The notes beneath the pieces were generated by a model. That model had not been told where the DNA came from. It searched no databases and saw only the letters and a program-made list of their open reading frames with translations. From Ricinus communis (taxonomy: Eukaryota; Streptophyta; Magnoliopsida; Malpighiales; Euphorbiaceae), in assembly GCF_019578655.1 (NCBI RefSeq), contig NC_063262.1:21645582-21709581 (forward strand): a stretch of DNA of 64,000 bases, in the 5' to 3' direction. The translations under genes and the position numbers were made by a program. This document shows, piece by piece, positions 1-12,717 of this stretch (its first letter is position 1; each line of letters begins with the position of its first letter).

Positions 1-958
1 AGAGCTTGTGTTCTTCCTTCAATGGCAAAGCAAACCCATTAATTATGCTGCCTAAAATCTCAAGCAGTTCTGCAATCCCATTATGCCTCTCTGTCTCAAA
101 TATGAAGCGATAAAAGATATTGTTTATAGCTTTCCGAATAAATGGACGATGCACCATAAACTTCCCATAAATGCGATGCAGTATTGTCTTCAAATACTCC
201 CTCTCCCTCTGATCCTCAGAGTCAAACAAATCTAGCAATCTCAACACAAATGAATGGTCAACATATCTCTTCGCAAGCTTGGCATCAGTCTCCGTTGAAG
301 CCACAAATCTAAGAAGAAATTCATACACAATTTGAAGATGAGGCCATGCTGGCTCCATAGCCGGTTCGTCCTCTTCAGGGTCAAACATTTCTAGAATCTT
401 GTTATCATGATTTGCAGATGGAAGCGTTCTAAACAAATTAATTGCCACCATCTTCGTAATCTCTTGCATAGTCACCTCATTAAACTTTGATGTGACAGAA
501 GAAATATAATCAACAAGCTCAAGCAATGTCTGCCTCTTTATATCCTTCTCCTTGTGATTTTTAGAAGGAGCACTAAAATCAAATACAACACAACACATAT
601 TCAACTTCCTAAGAAATAGATTCTGCTTCTCTGAACTAGGAACTTCCCTGAAGCTAGGTAATGCCTCATAAGCCCCAGAAGCCAACATAGGACCAACTTG
701 GCCTACACCAGGAGCTGATTTTTTCCCTGGATTAGATTTGTTCTGCGAGGCAAGACTTCCATTGTTTGTGCGCGAACCACCGGAACCCAAATTCGAAGAC
801 TTTGAAGAAATGGATGATGACTTTGAGTTGTTTACGGAATTGGGTCCATGGGAAGGGTTGAGAGATGAATAGGCATTGACCCCGCCATCATTGCTCGAGT
901 CAATATTAGATGATTTTGATGGTTTTCTAGGTAGCTTACCCAATATCTGTTTGATCAT
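1..958 (-). CDS. PP2A B' (B56) regulatory subunit, 5' part of the gene
   Basis: This encodes the first 319 residues of a serine/threonine protein phosphatase 2A B' regulatory subunit, the scaffold-bound subunit that selects PP2A substrates and location. The ATG at 956-958 opens a single exon that stays open to the left edge, so the C-terminal part lies outside the window. The first ~95 residues are a Ser/Asn/Gly-rich, low-complexity tail starting [15 protein letters not shown], as in plant B' proteins. The conserved B56 HEAT-like core follows, with the recognisable stretches [33 protein letters not shown] and [19 protein letters not shown] at the edge. B56 proteins are usually about 500 residues, so roughly 60 percent is present. 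A one-exon N-terminal half is normal for plant B' genes. The plant subtype (theta, gamma, eta) cannot be told from this part. Confidence 0.95.
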   Translation of the reverse strand, partial: MIKQILGKLPRKPSKSSNIDSSNDGGVNAYSSLNPSHGPNSVNNSKSSSISSKSSNLGSGGSRTNNGSLASQNKSNPGKKSAPGVGQVGPMLASGAYEALPSFREVPSSEKQNLFLRKLNMCCVVFDFSAPSKNHKEKDIKRQTLLELVDYISSVTSKFNEVTMQEITKMVAINLFRTLPSANHDNKILEMFDPEEDEPAMEPAWPHLQIVYEFLLRFVASTETDAKLAKRYVDHSFVLRLLDLFDSEDQREREYLKTILHRIYGKFMVHRPFIRKAINNIFYRFIFETERHNGIAELLEILGSIINGFALPLKEEHKL

Positions 959-1440
959 ATTTACTCAGAAAACCCTAACCCTAACCCAAGCCCTAACAAT
1001 CTTAATCAATCTCAACAACAGTTAAATCAAAGCTCCAACCTTAAATTAAAAAAACACTTAAAAACAACAGGGTATTCATATTTGATCAGTGGAACCCTAA
1101 TTCAGATTGGGCATTGAAAAAAAGTTACATAAACGGGTCTATGCATGTAACGTTCCATAATTAGAAGTTGCAATTGTAGAGAAAAGATTTCGAAGAAAAG
1201 ATGTAGTCAAAGATAAAACAAACTTACATTGACAAGATGATGATTTGAGAGATCTGAGAATGTAAGAGAAAACGAGAAGAAACCCTAAAAATTCTGAGCT
1301 TTTTTGGGCTTTGATCTGCAGTTTTGATAAACCCTAAATATGGCTTTTGTGTAATCGTCCTAATCGATTTTGAAGAGATAGAGAGAAAGAGAAAAGGGGA
1401 GAAAGAAAAAAAAATCAACAGGGACAATACCAGAAAGACA
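959..1440 (-). promoter_or_regulatory. 5' leader of the PP2A B' gene with likely leader intron and telo-box motifs
   Basis: Upstream of the PP2A B' start, a strong 5' splice donor (AAT followed by GTAAGT, intron beginning at 1227) and a possible acceptor AG at 964-965 suggest an intron of about 264 bp inside the leader, ending just before the ATG. Four AACCCTAA telo-box-type motifs lie here: a 2.5-unit run at 970-987 and singles near 1092, 1281 and 1330. A 67-codon frame at 1224-1427 lies in the leader and is probably not translated as a protein of its own. Leader boundaries are inferred; no transcript data are available. Confidence 0.6.
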
Positions 1441-1510
1441 AAAGAGAAATTGAAAAAAGAGAAAGAAAAGAAAATATAAAAATGTTAGCTTTATAAAAAT
1501 AGCAAAAGCA

Positions 1511-1529
1511 CCTCTCTCTCTCTCTCTCT
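1511..1529. repeat. (CT)n microsatellite near the PP2A B' promoter
   Basis: About nine CT dinucleotides lie upstream of the inferred leader of the PP2A B' gene. CT/GA tracts near transcription starts are frequent in plant promoters and can bind GAGA-type (BPC) factors; a role here is inference. Confidence 0.7.
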
Positions 1530-1559
1530 TAAAACAAAAACCAAAAAGAAAAAAAGAAA

Positions 1560-4500
1560 AATCTTCCCTCTTGGCTTAGATGATGTTATTGTGTTTTATG
1601 TTTTGAGATTGAGAAAGAATGAGAGGGGAAAAAAGAAAAGCAAATTGGAACCAAAGATTTTGTCAATTAGGGGTAGAATTGAAATTTAAGTTGGTCTATT
1701 TTTCAAAAAAAGAATTGAATTTATTTTTGAGACCAGTAAGAATGGTGCAAATGGACTCAAGTCCATCACAAAATGATGCAGGTGAGTATGGCCCCATTTT
1801 CTGCTGTGTGCGGATTGGGTTGACTTGCTAATTGACCGAATTATCCTAACCCAATTGCTAGGCTAACACAGCTCAAGGCAAAGGCAGATTTTTATTTTTA
1901 TTTTTATTTTTTCATGAGATTTTATTTATTTAATCTTAAATTTATTTTTGTAATTTCACCAACCCAGAAGGGCCTCTGACTGTCTTATTTAGAAAAAGAA
2001 AAAAAGGAAAAACACAGGAAGAATGTTGTTAGAAAGATGGACATCAACATGTGTAATAGTATCTAAAGATACCATGATAAGTTACAACACTTGGATAGGT
2101 TGATTTCCTCCTTTTGCTAAAATTAGCAACTTGAAGGAGAGATATAGGGGTAATAATCTAGTAAAATTAATTTGCCCGTGAAATATTTATGATCGATTCA
2201 AACGGCATTTGATATTGACTCATTATTAATTGCACAAAGCTCGAGCTCGAGCTCCAATTTAAACTTTTCAAATTACTTGGTGAGCCGAGTTCGAATTCTA
2301 CGATATTCAATTCAACTGACTTCATTTTTATGTACTAATTAAATTGAATTTGTATATATTATCGTGTGGAATTTAAGCTTAAAAAATGAAAATTAGTTCA
2401 GTTGGAGTGTACTATTTCACTTTTTAAAATAATAATTCAATCAAACTTGTATATATTAATACGATAAATTCAAGCTTAGAAGATATAACTCCATTGAATT
2501 TAAGCTTTTATTGTTTTGTTATTTTACTCATATAGAATCTGAACATATCATAGAGTCAAATTCAAGCCTAAAAAATAAAATTAATTCAAGCTTCAATTGA
2601 ATTTTAAATTTTCGAATCGAGTAAAGATTAAGTCTGTAAATATTTCGGCTCAATTCAATTAAAACATATGCTTAGATATCAAACTATAGACTCCTCGTTG
2701 GCGACTTTATCACCAATAAAATGAATAGTTGTTCTGGAATGAACACTTAAAGTTTGCCCTAAAGTCGGCATACCATACTTTGAGAGGATTATTACAATAG
2801 AAATCAATTTCATACGTTAAATTGTTAAATTATTGTAAGTGCGTAATTTATCTCAAGCCATTACCAAGTCGCTTTATTTAACCCAATCAACGGCCTTTGA
2901 TTTTCTTGGGTTCATTTAATGGAAACTAGAATGGATAAGAGTAGCTTACTTATTTTTAAAAGGAAAAGGTTCAATATTAACATCCAAAGCTTTTAAGAGT
3001 TTAACATTTTAAGAGTTGTGAGTGAAATTTTTCCTAGAAAACATCAATAATATCTTCCACAACAATATTACAATTCTAACAATTAAGGCTTTATAATTAA
3101 ACGAAAAATTAGCGAAAATCAACTTAGTTGAATATTGAAAATTTAAGATAATGGATCGAATATTATCGGAAAAAAAAAACTTTAAAGTTACTAAATTGTA
3201 CATAAATAATATGAGTGAAGTGTCAAATTCTCTTATAATTTTCTGTTATCCCAATTGGAAATGACAAACTATAAATATGTGTTGCTTGTCTAATTCTAAT
3301 TCTCTATTTTCTGTCCTAACATTAGTTTCTATTCTTTTCTTTCTTTTTTTTTTTTTTTTTTGAAATGGCATTTTGTGTTCTTCTTCGTATGAGACCTTTG
3401 AGTATAATTCTTTTTATTAAAAAAGAAAAAGAAAAAGAAAAAGAAAAAAGAATTGTTGTTGATCGAGTTCGAAACCAGCACCGAACTATAAAAATAGAAT
3501 TACAAAGACCTCTAGCTTTTCTTATGCCTGTGTAATTTCGTAAAATTGGACAAAAAGGAATCTCTAGCTTTTAGAATAGACAAACTTTTATTCTCTTAAT
3601 AGAATAAGTTTTTGTTACTAAACACCACCTTCTTGGTTTTTCCTTTATTTTAGTGGAATGAGGTCTAAATTCTGGCACTCACATTTAGTATAGTTATATC
3701 CTATGATATAAATGTAGGTAGATATTATTTAGAGCAATATTACATAGCAGATTTTAATTTTTCCAACTCTTATCCATCTAACTTATCATATAGTATTTTT
3801 ATAAAATTATTCTTAATATTTTGAAATTGCTTTTTCTTTTTTATAAAAACATTTTATGTTACTTCGAGCGGGCAACACCTAGGATAAATCGACGTGGTTT
3901 GTTTAATTTTTTATTTTTATTTTTATACTAAAATCGTTACTAAATATATTATTACTTTTAAAAATTTATAAATAATGCTATTTGAATAAAATTGTTCCGG
4001 ATCAAATGGAGTTAACATGGTAAAATATAAAAGTTACTGAGTATAAATAATTAAATTAGATTGATAAAGGCAAATGGACAGAAATACCCTTAATAGGTTT
4101 GGTGGCAAAACATATTAACATCAATTTCCCTTCAATATTAATCATTGAATACCTTGTCTTCCCCCCCATGCAAGGATCATTGATCTATGTTCGCAAATTG
4201 ATATAATTGCATACGTGCAACATGCATTAAGATTTTAATAGAAATATCAGGGTAGAAAAAAAAAATGATATTTTAAGTAAGTAAGATCCTAATGTTTAAA
4301 GGTGGGCAACCTAATGATTGAACAAATGAAAATCATAAGAACGTAAATAGTAATTAAAATAGGTCAATCTTGAGCTCTTAAGGTTGCAACCTAAAGCAGT
4401 TGCACATAAAAAAATTACATTATTTAGAAAACTCTAAATTAATTCCATAATAAATATTTTATCTCATTTTTCTTAATTACTTTAAATTGAGTCGAATAAG

Positions 4501-5287
4501 AGCACTCTAAAATCCTAATTATATATGTATATTATCCATTCTAATTAGATCCTACAGGCTTGAAAATTTGAATTTCTGATTCCATAATCCTAATTACAAA
4601 TTTATGTGAAAAATAAAACAAATCTACTTAATCGACCCTAGTTGGGCCCTACCAACTTGGAAAGTTGGATTTCCAATTCAATAACTCTAATCATCATGTT
4701 AACATTTAAAATAATTAGTTTATACTTAATTAGTTTAAATGAATAGAGCAAAATCACTCCAAAATTCTTTATAACATATTTACATAAAAAAAATAATATA
4801 TATATTTAATTAAATTAAATTAAATTGAGTCAGCAAAGCCACTCCAAATCCCATCACACACATTTTATAAATAATAATTATTCTATACTTAATTAGATTT
4901 TAAAGCATATAGTTATAACACAACATTATACTACATCAAGACTCAAAATTAAAGTTGCCTTAAACTTTTGAACTTTTTAATGCAAGTAAATTTGTTATCA
5001 TAAAATCCTTATTCTACGATGATGTTAACCAAATGAACAAACAGTTAGAGAATGTTAGAAGGCTAACATTTATTATTAGTAATTATCTTTTATAACCATC
5101 TTTGCAATACTAGAATTATCAATCTATTAAAAAGCACTAATATTTGGATTAGTTTAAATAAGGTAATAGTCAAAAAAAAAATTATTGAATAGCTTAATAG
5201 AATTAATATGAGTGTCAATAAACGAGTATCCACTCTAAAAGAAAAAATATTCTTTTGAAAAGTAGTTTTGCTCCATATGCTAAAGTT
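1560..5287. other. Intergenic AT-rich DNA with degraded repeats
   Basis: No gene is supported here. The stretch contains a degraded dispersed repeat around 2210-2690, recognisable by a GAGCTCGAGC box near its left end and a cluster of AAGCTT-containing phrases and by its likeness to the repeat at 57718-59456. A poly-T run lies at about 3344-3361 and an (AAAAAG)n tract at about 3419-3450. Short open frames at 1619-1831 and 3009-3203 have no recognisable domain and no codon pattern that suggests a gene. Confidence 0.6.
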
Positions 5288-5292
5288 TAAAT

Positions 5293-5466
5293 TGTAGAAG
5301 ATTTGATTTGTATTTATCTCCTAAATAGTATATATCTCTTGTATTTAACTCATTTCTTATACATTCTTAATTTATATTAAAAAAAATTTATAAATAAGAG
5401 TCTATATAAATCATTGTACATATAAGACATTCATTATAAATGAATGAACTAAATCAAATTTCTTCA
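5293..5466 (+). repeat. 5' LTR of copia element 1
   Basis: The stretch begins TGTAGAAGATTTGATTTG and ends TTTCTTCA directly before the primer-binding site. Its first ~60 bases closely match the 3' LTR that starts at 11111. The match weakens further in, showing that the two LTRs have diverged for a long time. It is short for a copia LTR. Confidence 0.75.
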
Positions 5467-5480
5467 TGGTATCAGAGCTT
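5467..5480 (+). other. Primer-binding site of copia element 1 (initiator tRNA-Met type)
   Basis: TGGTATCAGAGCTT directly follows the 5' LTR. TGGTATCAGAGC is the standard plant copia primer-binding site, complementary to the 3' end of initiator tRNA-Met. Confidence 0.85.
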
Positions 5481-5506
5481 AGTTGTATAAAATTTTTATT
5501 GTAAAA

Positions 5507-8500
5507 ATGTCTTCCTCTTCATCCGAAAACTCTATTAAATCATCCCACTATTCCATCACCACAAATTATCCATGTCAACTATAAAATTCTGGCTTTAAAG
5601 CTGGAATAACTCTCACCGAAATCAATTATGAAACATGGTCTCAAATCATGGAGATGCATATTGCTGGGCAAAAAAGATTAGATTATATTATAGAAAATTC
5701 TCCTTAATCCGAATTAATGATCCATCTTACTTCAAGTGGTATGCTGTAATTCAGAAAGTTAAAAGTTGGTTACTTACATCAATGACACCAGAAATCATGA
5801 AAAGATATCTTCATATCCGTACAACTCGTGAAATCTAGAGTGCTCTTTCAAAAGCATTCAATGATGGATCAAACGAAACTCAGATTTTTGCTTTTAATCA
5901 ACAAGCATTCCTAATTCGGCAGTCTTGCATATCGGTTCCGACATACTGTGGCGAGTTAATTGAGATATTCCAAAAACTTGATCATCGAGATAATGTAAGA
6001 ATAAAAGATCCTGAGGATGTTACTATCTAGAAAGTAGCTATGGAGAAGTTGAGAATCACATCTTTTTAAACGGACTTGATGCCGAGTTTGAACAAGTAAA
6101 AAGAGAAATGCTTTGAATGGATCCAATTTTAGACCTTGAACGAACATATGTATATGTTCACCGAGAAGCAAATCGAGAAAAAATCTTAACCGGAGAACAT
6201 GCTTCCTCGGAGTTAGCTGCATTGCTCGCTAAAAGAACTAACTCATCACCTCGGGATAATACTACTCGTAGCTTTGATATTAGTAATAAACAGACTAATT
6301 CAACAAAGTAATATACATATTGTGGTACGACAGGTCATACTCAAAGCAAATATTATGATCTGATTGGATATCCTAAATGGTGGGATCCATCTAAAGCCTC
6401 GAAAAGAAAGTCAAAAACTGAGAAAACTGCATCAATATCAACAGTTATAGCCGAACAACCTTCCACGCCAGATATAACTGCCTTATTCATATCTTCATAA
6501 CCACTATATAACTTTCTTTGTAATCTGCCATTGTTAGGTCGTATGCATGAATTATTGATTCTGGATCAACTGATCATATGTCTTTTAACACACCTACTGA
6601 GCTAAAAAAATCGAGCAATACGTTGTATCTACAACCAATAATGCAGAAACTAGTGTTACTGGTAAATGGTTGTTCACACTTGACAACCTAAATTTAGAAT
6701 CTGTTTTGATCGTTCCATCTCTAAACTTCAATTTAATATTTGTATCTCAACTAACCACCTCTTTAAATTGTGTAGTAATTTTTTGGCCTAATTATTATGC
6801 TTTTAAGGACATCAAGATAAAGAGGACGATTGGTTGTGGCACTAGAAAATGAAAGCTCTATTATCTTGATCTTGCACCATTTAGCTTAAGTGCCTTGACG
6901 AAATCAAGTTCGAAAAATAGTAGCTCGATATCGACTAGTATAGAAGATACGATCTGGTTATGGCATAAGCGCATTGGTCATGCACCATTTAAATATTTAA
7001 ACTATTTATTTTCTAAGTTGTTTTTAAAAGTATCTACTTTAGACTTCAAATACGATACTTGTGAATTGGCAAAAGGCCATCGTGTTTCTTTTCCAACTAG
7101 TTTAAATAAAAGTCCAACACCATTTATGATTATACACTATAATATTTGGGGACCTGCAAAGATACCAATCTTGAATGAAGCTCAGTGGTTTGTTCCTTTT
7201 ATTGATAATTATAGTCGTATGACATGGACATGCTTAATGAAAAATAAGTAGGAGGTTTGCTCATTATTCAAGAAGTTCTATTTGATGATACAAACTCAAT
7301 ATAAAACTTCAGTTCAAGTACTACAGATGGATAATGGAGGTGAATTCATTAATCATGAACTCACACAATCCTTTAACAACATGGTGTGTAATCCATCAAA
7401 CAATATGCCCTTATTCTCATCAACAAAATGGGGTTGCAAAAAGAAGAAACTGACATCTCTTAAAAATGGTAGGAGCATTCTATTTGAAGCCAATATGCCT
7501 CTCTAATATTGGGAAGAAACTTTATCCTCAGCATCTTACCTCATAAATCGAATCCCATCTTGTACCCTAGACTTTCATACCACATTTGATACATTAAATA
7601 AAAGCCTTACCTCACCCTCATTACTGAACTTACCTCCTAAAGTTCTTAGTTACACAACCTTTGTTCACCTTCCTCGTCACACACGTCACAAGCTCTAACC
7701 TCGTGCTATTCATTGTATCTTTGTCAGATATGGTATTCATCAGAAAGGATATAGGTGTTATCACCCTCCAGCTCAACGAATGTATATCGGTATGGATTCC
7801 AATTTCATGAGCATCAAATATATTTTTACTACTGCAAGTCAGGGGGAGAGAAACATTGACTTGCAGCCCGACCATCAAAGACAACTTGACCTTCAAAATT
7901 TTTTCGACCTTCAAACACAACCTGATCTTTTAACAGAAATTTTTGACCTTCTTCCAATAGAGACTTCCAACCTTCCAATTGAGACTCCCGACCTTCTTCT
8001 AATCAAAACTCCCGACCTGCCAAAACAATCTGAGCATTATTCTTCCGACCTTGGATCAATCGAGTATTGTGAGCTTGATATTCGGGGTCAAGATAATAAA
8101 GTTGATCAATGTCACTATTACTTGATGACTCATTTCGAATTGAATCTCAGGTAACTCGTGAGACCTCTATTAGAATACTCCCAAACCGAACTACCCGAGG
8201 AAAGCCTAAATCAAGTTATGAACCCATGATGAACTCTAGACTGTAATATCTAATAAATAATTATGTTTCGTACTATAGGTTGTCAAAGACATGTGAATCA
8301 TTTGTAAGTCAACTACCTTCTACATATGTACCTAACATTGTGCAGGAAGCCATAAAAGACCAAAGTGGAAAGAAGCACTATGCGAAGAAATGAAGTCTCT
8401 TCAGAAGAATAAAACTTGGGAGATTACTTATTTACCAAATGGAAAAAATCTATTGGGTGTAGGTGGATCTATATCGTTAAATACAAGATAGATGGAAGTA

Positions 8501-11100
8501 TGGAAAGATATAAAGCTTGACTTATTGCAAAATGATACAACCAAACATAAGGGATAGATAATGCAGAAACTTTTGCTCATGTGGCCAAGATCAATACTAT
8601 TAGAATTCTTTTATTCTTGGGTGTCAACTTAAATTGGTCTCTACATCAATTCGATGTAAATAATGCTTTTCTTCATAGCGATCTCCAAGAGGATGTGTAT
8701 ATGGAACTACCTCTAGGGTGTAGACTTCAAGCTGAAGGAAGTAAGCAAGTACATAAGCTGAAGAAGTCTCTATATAGATTGAAACAATCTCCGAGAGCTT
8801 GGTTTGGAAGGTTTACAAACTCAATAAAGGCATTTGGCTATAAACAGAGCAGTTCCGAGCATACTTTTTTTTATAAAACATAAGAAGGGAAGAACAACTG
8901 TTCTTATCATATATGTGGATGATATAATTATAATAAGAGATAATGATAATGAAAAGGTAGCCTTACAAAACTATTTTTCTAAAGAGCTTGAAATGAAAGA
9001 CCTTGGTGATCTCAAGTATTTCTTAGGAATTGAGGTACTATGATCTAAGCAATGCATATTCTTATCTCAATAAAAGTATACTTTGGACTTGCTTAAAGAG
9101 GTCGGTATGCTAGCTTACAACTAGTTATACTCCTACTAGTGAACATATGAAGCTCGACATATTTCCTGAGTAAGTACCTACGAATAAAGAAGGATATCAG
9201 AGACTTGTAGGTCGGTTAATATATCTTGCTCATACTCGTCCGTATTTGGCATATTCTCTAAGTATATTAAGTCAATTCATGCACTCTCCAAGTGAAGATC
9301 ATATGAACAATATTCTTTATATCTTGCAATACTTGAAATCCTCTCAAAGAAAAGGCATTACGTTCACTAAAGGAACAACTTTGTCTGTTGAGCGCTATAC
9401 TAATGCGGATTAGGCTGGTTCTATTGATGATAGGCGATCTACAATAGGTTACTTAACCTTTATTGGAGAAAACCTTGTTACATGGAGAAGTAAGAAGTAA
9501 AATGTTGTAGCTCGATCTAGTGCAGAAGTCAAGTATAAAGAAATAGCTCAAGGTGTTTGTAAGTTACTTTGGATTAAGAATTTAGTACATGAGCTCCGAG
9601 TTCCACAAATTAGTCCTACGAGACTATATTGTGATGATAAAGTTGCTTGTGATATAGCTCATAATCTAGTTCAGTATGATCGAACGAAACATGTGGAAAT
9701 AGACATATATTTTATTAAGAAACAATTAGAAGCCAAGATAATTGAAGTCTCTCATATCCTGTAATATCCAAAAAATTTCTTTAATAAAGATAATATTAAT
9801 AATGATTAATAAATGAGTTTTTATTTAAATTTATTTTATTTTATTTTTATTTGGTTTAAATTAGAATTAATCAAGTAGAATTTTAATGTTAGATAATTAA
9901 AGGAGTTATTTTTCTATACCAAATTAATTGGATTTTTAAGAAATTAATTAACTAAAATTATTTGAGAAATAAATTATATTTTGATTATTCAAATTTTCTC
10001 CAAATGTATACGGGATGGGATGACAATAGGACATATTAGTTTGATGAGTGTACCGGTGTAAATCCGAGAGTGATGGAAAAATGGTAAATGGATAAATTTA
10101 AAAAGGAAAGTTTAGGACTTACCCTGGTCGAGCATCGCTCTCTGGGCTTAGTAAAGTGTGGTTACCGGAGTAAAGGTCCTTGGTCGAGCATCGCTCTCTA
10201 GGCACCGGCTTATTTGAAAACCTAAGTGACCAGACTGAAGGTAAAGTCCCTGGTCGAGCTTCGCTCTTTGGGCGCCAATCTTATTGGAATAAGAGAGCCG
10301 AAAGGCTAAGGCTGATAGTGAACATTAATTGACCGGACTGGAGTTAAGGACCCTGGTCGAGCTTCGCTCTCTCGGCACCAGTTATATTAGAATGAGAGAG
10401 TCGAGATGTTAGAGTTGCGATTAGTCGAGATGTCAGTGTTGAGATTGACCGAGATGTTAGTGTTGGGACTAGGATTTTACTGAAGTACTCCGTCCTGTAG
10501 TGTGTAAGAAATTATTTTATTTAATTTAAGCATGACTTAGTATTTATTTCAATTAAATAAATGTATTGTTGAAGTGTTTGCAACTGTTTTTAGATATATG
10601 ATTTTAATTCACTCTCGAGACTAACAGTCTCAATTTTACTGTTTTTCATATCCGTGATTGTTAGTCTTTCCGCGGCTCTTATCTAGCAACCCGACTCCTT
10701 CATCATCGGGTGATGTAATTGATTTGGTATGTTAAATTGTAAAATCTTAAATTCTCCGCAGTAGAAATAGAAGACTTATCAATTGTAAATTATTATAGTT
10801 TTCGGGTCTTGCCTAATTCTTTTGGTAGACTGAATTAAATATGTGGAATGTAATGGTTAAGAAATTGTGACATCAAAATATTAGATGATTTTATTTAAGT
10901 TAGTAAGTATCAGACTTACTACGGGATTCAGTAGCCTTACGCCTACCCATTCCCTAGTGCCGATCACGAGCCCACAGATCAGGTCGTGACATATCCGATC
11001 TGAAGATCAGCTCGCCGATATTCTTACCAGAGCAATATCAAGAAAAAAAATTTACCGAGCATTAGACAAGTTGGGAATGTAAGATCCATACGCACCAACT
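5507..11100 (+). pseudogene. Ty1/copia gag-pol polyprotein, copia element 1, decayed
   Basis: A full-order copia polyprotein is readable but broken by many stops and frameshifts. Gag starts at an ATG at 5507 and is stopped within about 25 codons. A zinc-knuckle remnant follows near 6313. The protease motif IIDSGSTDHM lies at 6551, with a stop in place of the usual preceding Trp. The GAG-pre-integrase segment is at about 6955-7080 (LWHKRIGHAPFKYLN). Integrase shows FIDNYSR near 7200 and QMDNGGEF near 7327. Reverse transcriptase includes QFDVNNAFLHSDLQEDVYME near 8647 and YVDD at 8912-8923, and RNase H runs from about 9370. The order PR-IN-RT-RNaseH defines Ty1/copia. A solo LTR (9760-10991) interrupts RNase H; the last segment, with a QLADIL motif, resumes at 10997. 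The element cannot be autonomous. Confidence 0.93.
9760..10991 (+). mobile_element. Solo LTR (family TGTAATATCC...GTCGTGACA), nested in copia element 1
   Basis: A 1232-bp insertion begins TGTAATATCC and ends GTCGTGACA. It is flanked by a perfect 5-bp target duplication, TATCC at 9755-9759 and 10992-10996. There is no coding sequence or internal domain, so it is a solo LTR or a complete short LTR unit, most simply left by LTR-LTR recombination. Its beginning and end match, in reverse complement, the element at 40528-44222 (TGTAACACCC...GTCGTGACA). Four copies of a box like CCTGGTCGAGCATCGCTCT occur at about 10122, 10178, 10249 and 10351. Length and termini suggest Ty3/gypsy origin, which cannot be proved without an internal region. 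Confidence 0.9.
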
Positions 11101-11110
11101 TGAGAGAAAG

Positions 11111-11265
11111 TGTAGAAAATTTGATTTGTATTTATCTCCTAAACAGTATATATCTCATATATCTATCTCCTTCCTTGTATGTTCATATTCTTTAGGTTTC
11201 TAATTTGTATTAAAAAAGGAGTCTTATAAAAAACTCCTAAAAGATCAACATATTCATGTCCACTA
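11111..11265 (+). repeat. 3' LTR of copia element 1 (end uncertain)
   Basis: It starts TGTAGAAAATTTGATTTG, directly after a purine-rich tract GAGAGAAAG at 11102-11110 that serves as the polypurine tract. The first ~60 bases match the 5' LTR; after that similarity fades, so the right end is an estimate and the right target duplication cannot be identified. Confidence 0.7.
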
Positions 11266-12681
11266 TGTTAATATATTCCTACAAATATTTTTCTTTCTCA
11301 CTATTTAATTACTAGTATGTCTATCGTTATTTCCAGTATAAGAATCAAAATAGGAACAAACACTTATATAATTTTATAAAATTTGTTTAATTCTCTAATT
11401 TAGAAGAGGAATTGATAGAGTCTGCTTTTGTTGTATCAATTATCATTTCAACTTTCAAGTTCTTCCACAATGATATTTATAATACCTAGTATTGTCATAA
11501 TGTTGGCTAATTTCATTCTCTTAACTAATTCATTGATAAAACTTGATGGATAAATTTTCTGTCTCTAAGAAAAACCATTCTAATCTCTTTTAGACAAGTC
11601 CCCAAATTCTAATGTAAAACTTTGAGAAGTCTTTTTACTACTGAATCCATATACAAAATTATTTCATTCTGAATCTCTTTTGAAACATCGGGTTTCTAAA
11701 TTCTCGTACTCCCAAAATTTCTTCTAGAGCTTATTGAATAATTTTTATAGATTTCATCGTTTCACTGATACAAACTAAATAATGAGCTAATGAATATCCT
11801 TAAATGAGCTATTAAATCTCTTCCTTTTTGCCATTGGATTTCTCAATTAAGTTTGTCACAATACTTATAATGATCAACTTGATAAAGATCCCAATAGGTC
11901 CCAATAAACCCCATATTAATGCTTCCCTACACTAATAATACCTACTCTTTGCATAATAAGTTTTGATATTCAGCAACTCTTATAAAAAAATAATTGTAAA
12001 AAAATTTAAATATTTTATCTATCCATCCATAAAGTAAATCGGTCGTTACTTCCCCGATAAAAAATAATTATCTGTCACTCTCATACAGCTAATAACTTTG
12101 AGTAAATCATATACTAATCCTCTTTCTCTAAATATATAGAAAAAATGAGTTTGTATACTGATATGTTTATCATTAACAGACCTAAGTCATAACAAATGAG
12201 AAGCTATACTATAAAATTCTAACATAATCACTCTAATATAGCTAGCTCTTTTGAGCACTTGAATATTCTCTAACAGTGTTGAACCATTTACTCCATTTCT
12301 TTATATAAATAACCTAATACTAATTGTAGCTGATAATATATTCACTATACATAGGGTAAATATTATATAATTGTTTGGTTTTCCATAATTTTTTTATTTT
12401 TGTATAAATAATCTAATACTAGTTTCGCAGTCAATAATATATTTACCGTATAAAGTAATAACCAGTCAAAGAACACCATGCATTGATGGGTCGTGCGGAC
12501 TCATATTAATTGTTATAAGGTCTTTTTGTTTAGTTGATATTACTCGAAGCTAATAATTTTAATTGATTTCTTTGTAGTTATTTTAAGATTTTTATATTAG
12601 ATACTATCGGTTTATCAATGAAGACAAATGATTATGGAATAAGGATTATGAGATAAAAGTTTAAATTAAATTAAAATTAAG

Positions 12682-12717
<36 letters not shown>

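Noticed and set aside
970..987. Telomere-like repeat considered as an interstitial telomere or chromosome-fusion scar
   Set aside because: Only 2.5 units, next to further single telo-boxes in a gene leader; a regulatory motif is the simpler reading.
1224..1427. A 67-codon frame upstream of PP2A B' as a small secreted protein
   Set aside because: It lies in the inferred leader, crosses the likely splice donor, and its hydrophobic N-terminus arises from the pyrimidine-rich tract.
11300..12480. Broken coding-like texture on the minus strand that hinted at an old viral or retroelement gene
   Set aside because: No catalytic motif or recognisable domain order could be found, so no family is claimed.
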